Of a DNA stretch of 7,508 nt, positions 5,647-7,508 are shown piece by piece; within the stretch, counting starts at the first letter, position 1; the number at the start of each line of letters is the position of its first letter. The DNA is from a bacterium (Candidatus Gribaldobacteria) CG_4_10_14_0_8_um_filter_33_9 (GTDB lineage Bacteria > Patescibacteriota > Minisyncoccia > Minisyncoccales > CG1-02-41-26), in contig PFMI01000050.1 of assembly GCA_002785165.1 (NCBI GenBank), forward strand, positions 6,844-14,351. Reading direction: 5' to 3'. The translations under genes were made by a program, and so were the position numbers. A model generated the notes under the pieces. The model ran no database searches. It saw only the letters and a program-made list of their open reading frames with translations, and was not told the origin of the DNA.

Positions 5647-7326
5647 ATGACAAATTGGCGTTTTAAATTGATATTTATTTTTTTGATTTGTTTTTCTCTT
5701 TTAATTCTCTATAGATTATATTGTCTCCAAATACAAAAAGGAGAATACTATGAGGCTTTAGCAAAGGGTCAACAAATTTCTTTTGGAGAAATTAAAGGAG
5801 AAAGGGGAGGGATTTTTTTTAATGAAGAAAAAATTCCTTTGGCGCAGACAAAAAAGAAAAATATAATTTATGTTTTTTCTCAAAAAATTCCTCAAGAAGA
5901 ATTTACAGAAACAGCCGGTATTTTAAGTGAGGTTTTGATGGAAAAAAAAGAGGATTTGCTTTCTTTTTTTAAAACAGGAAACACTCTAAAAAGAGAGGTT
6001 TCAAAACAGGTATTGGAACAAATAGAAACAAAAAAACTTAAAGGAATTGTCGCTGATAAGGTTTGGGGAAGAGTTTATCCTCAAAAAGGATTGGCTTCTC
6101 ATATACTTGGTTTTTTGAATACCAAAGGAGAGGGGCAATACGGGATAGAATCCTCTTATAACGAAATTTTGGAAGGAGAAAAAGAGTTTGGTCAAAAGGG
6201 CAAATCGCCGTTGGGATATTTAACTTTATTTTTTAAAGAACGAAAAAATGTTCTTAAGGGAGCTGATATTTTTTTAACTTTAAATTATAAGCTTCAATAT
6301 TTTACTGAAAAATTATTATTAAAAGCCAAAGAACAATGGAATATTGATTCGGGTCAAATTATTGTTATTGAACCAAAGACAGGCAAAATTTTAGCGTTAG
6401 CTGTTTTCCCTAGTTTTGATCCCAATTGCTACGGGGAAGAAAAAAATTATGATGTATTTCTTAATCCTGTTTTCCAAAAGCTTTTTGAATTAGGTTCGGT
6501 TTTTAAACCAATAACTTTTGCCGCGGCTGTTGAGGAAGGATTAATAACTCCTGAAATGACTTATATTGATGAGGGTTTTATTAATATCGGCGGTCCTTCA
6601 ATCCATAATTATGGCCGCAGGGTTTGGGGCGAGCAATCAATGACCGATGTTTTAGAGGAGTCAATTAACACAGGCGCTGTGTTTGTCCAACAAAAACTTG
6701 GGCCAACGCTGTTTTTAAAATACCTGAAAAATTTCGGGCTTTTTGAAAAAACAGAAATTGATTTAGCTGGAGAAGTTTTTTCAGAAAATAAAACTTTAAT
6801 AGAAGAATCGCGTCCCAGGGATTTAGCAGTGGCGAGTTTTGGTCAAGGAATTCAATCAACCCCAATTCAGTTAGTCAGATTTTTTGGAGCTATTGCCAAT
6901 CACGGAAATTTAATGCGTCCTTTTGTGGTGGAAAAAATTGTAAAACCAGATGGGCAAATTATGGAGACACGGTCTCAAATTCAAAAAAAAGTTATGTCCG
7001 CAGAGACGTCGGCCACTCTTTCGTCAATGCTTATTAGCGTGGTTGATAATGGCGCGGCTCGAAAAGCAAAAATTGCCGGCTATTCTATCGCGGGCAAAAC
7101 TGGCACCGCGCAGGTGCCATTGAAAGAAAACAGAGGATATTCAGACACAGAAACAATCCAAAGTTTTATTAGTTTTTTTCCGGCAATGGAGCCAAGATTT
7201 TTAATTTATGTAAAATTGGATAATCCTAAGGCAAAAGATTCAGGTCAATCCGCGGTGCCGCTTGGTCAAGAGCTGATAAAATATATTATTGATTTATGGC
7301 AAATCCCGCCTGATTATGAAATTTAA
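5647..7326 (+). CDS. ftsI: FtsI/PBP2-type class B penicillin-binding protein, septal transpeptidase
   Basis: 559 aa from ATG 5647. It cross-links peptidoglycan, in FtsI together with FtsW at the division septum. Domains: a membrane anchor (about 6-26), a PBP dimerisation domain beginning with the GERGGIFF motif (about 52-59), and a transpeptidase domain. The three catalytic motifs are in order: SVFK (284-287, nucleophile S284) within ELGSVFKP, SIN (339-341) and KTG (484-486). No PASTA domain follows. An in-frame GTG at 5572, one base after ftsL, would add 25 residues (MPLWVLWSVARGDWLC...) unlike a PBP N-terminus; they come from the GC-rich hairpin zone. The ATG also has an AGGA site and places the anchor normally. 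FtsI is chosen over an elongation PBP2 because of the dcw position directly after ftsL. Very secure as a class B PBP. Confidence 0.93.
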   Translation: MTNWRFKLIFIFLICFSLLILYRLYCLQIQKGEYYEALAKGQQISFGEIKGERGGIFFNEEKIPLAQTKKKNIIYVFSQKIPQEEFTETAGILSEVLMEKKEDLLSFFKTGNTLKREVSKQVLEQIETKKLKGIVADKVWGRVYPQKGLASHILGFLNTKGEGQYGIESSYNEILEGEKEFGQKGKSPLGYLTLFFKERKNVLKGADIFLTLNYKLQYFTEKLLLKAKEQWNIDSGQIIVIEPKTGKILALAVFPSFDPNCYGEEKNYDVFLNPVFQKLFELGSVFKPITFAAAVEEGLITPEMTYIDEGFINIGGPSIHNYGRRVWGEQSMTDVLEESINTGAVFVQQKLGPTLFLKYLKNFGLFEKTEIDLAGEVFSENKTLIEESRPRDLAVASFGQGIQSTPIQLVRFFGAIANHGNLMRPFVVEKIVKPDGQIMETRSQIQKKVMSAETSATLSSMLISVVDNGAARKAKIAGYSIAGKTGTAQVPLKENRGYSDTETIQSFISFFPAMEPRFLIYVKLDNPKAKDSGQSAVPLGQELIKYIIDLWQIPPDYEI

Positions 7327-7393
7327 GTGTTGAAAATTTAGGAAATTGAAGGCAATAGCAAACTGCGCTTGATGAGATACATTGGTAACACTT

Positions 7394-7412
7394 CCAAATT
7401 GCCGAAATTTGG
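7394..7412. repeat. Inverted repeat after ftsI
   Basis: CCAAATT (7394-7400) and AATTTGG (7406-7412) form a 7-bp stem with a 5-nt loop GCCGA. The following bases are TAAAAAA, so it lacks the T-tract of a terminator. Its right arm is part of the tandem repeat that follows, so it may simply reflect an operator-like site. Confidence 0.4.
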
Positions 7413-7428
7413 TAAAAAATTTGGTAAA
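7405..7428 (+). repeat. Perfect 12-bp tandem repeat AAATTTGGTAAA x2
   Basis: AAATTTGGTAAA at 7405-7416 is repeated without a break at 7417-7428. Each copy contains TTGGTAAA, the core of an extended -10 site, so the duplication may have doubled a promoter element or an operator. Confidence 0.7.
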
Positions 7429-7430
7429 AT
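7422..7430 (+). promoter_or_regulatory. Extended -10 promoter candidate downstream of ftsI
   Basis: TGG directly precedes TAAAAT (7425-7430), five of six matches to the -10 consensus with the extended TG. TTGCCG (7399-7404) is the nearest -35-like hexamer, but at 20 bp it is too far. The site points rightward, probably toward a gene beyond the window. Confidence 0.4.
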
Positions 7431-7508
7431 AGAAGAAACAAAAATGCAGATTAAAATGGTTTGACTTTTATAATTATAAAGTAGATCAGAAAATTCTGCG
7501 CAACCTTT

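Larger units (their letters stand above)
7327..7508. other. Non-coding tail after ftsI
   Basis: No ORF of useful length begins here; the ATG at 7444 reaches TGA after six codons. The region holds the inverted repeat, the 12-bp tandem repeat and a 14-bp perfect palindrome TTTATAATTATAAA (7467-7480) that contains TATAAT. There is no clear intrinsic terminator for the ftsI transcript. Confidence 0.6.

Noticed and set aside
7444..7464. Small ORF starting at ATG 7444
   Set aside because: It ends after six codons at TGA; there is no evidence of a leader peptide.
1..7508. Recoded TGA (Gracilibacteria/SR1 code)
   Set aside because: No gene contains an in-frame TGA, all stop with TAA, and Trp and Gly sites use standard codons.

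Overview
The window is AT-rich bacterial DNA with every gene on the + strand. It carries the start of a division and cell wall (dcw) cluster, mraZ-rsmH-ftsL-ftsI, preceded by a divergent Clp-type AAA+ ATPase gene and a membrane-anchored protein of unknown function. The compact dcw cluster, the Lys/Ile/Phe-rich proteins, the weak use of Shine-Dalgarno sites and above all the unusual Clp-like ATPase suggest a Candidatus Patescibacteria (CPR, Parcubacteria-like) genome. This assignment is inference from family resemblance. All six genes end in TAA and none contains an in-frame TGA, so nothing suggests the TGA-to-Gly recoding of Gracilibacteria/SR1.

Layout. (1) 1-2355: the 3' part of a two-ring Clp ATPase gene, open to the left edge. 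Its second ATPase ring has all the catalytic motifs. Its first ring is degenerate, and the aromatic pore loops are missing or replaced. (2) 2356-2477: a spacer with a candidate promoter. (3) 2478-3587: an exported, single-pass, beta-rich protein of unknown function. (4) 3588-3893: a 306-base intergenic region with a strong intrinsic terminator (3620-3657), then an approximately 10-bp-phased series of TGGA/GGGA boxes (3715-3790) around a candidate promoter, probably MraZ operator sites. (5) 3894-7326: mraZ, rsmH (joined to mraZ by a TAATG overlap), a short ftsL-like gene and ftsI, apparently one transcription unit. (6) 7327-7508: no convincing gene; a perfect 12-bp tandem repeat ends in an extended -10 promoter-like site, so the next gene probably lies beyond the right edge.

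How the parts fit. MraZ is the transcription factor that usually represses its own dcw operon, and the phased boxes are where its operator should be. RsmH methylates 16S rRNA. FtsL-like protein and FtsI belong to the septal peptidoglycan machinery. The terminator separates this operon from the upstream gene. A GC-rich hairpin between ftsL and ftsI breaks the otherwise tight packing and affects which ftsI start codon is right.

The least ordinary content is the Clp-like ATPase with an apparently inactive first ring and no threading loops, the phased operator array, and the GC-rich hairpin insert. I see no CRISPR array, transposase, rRNA or tRNA gene.
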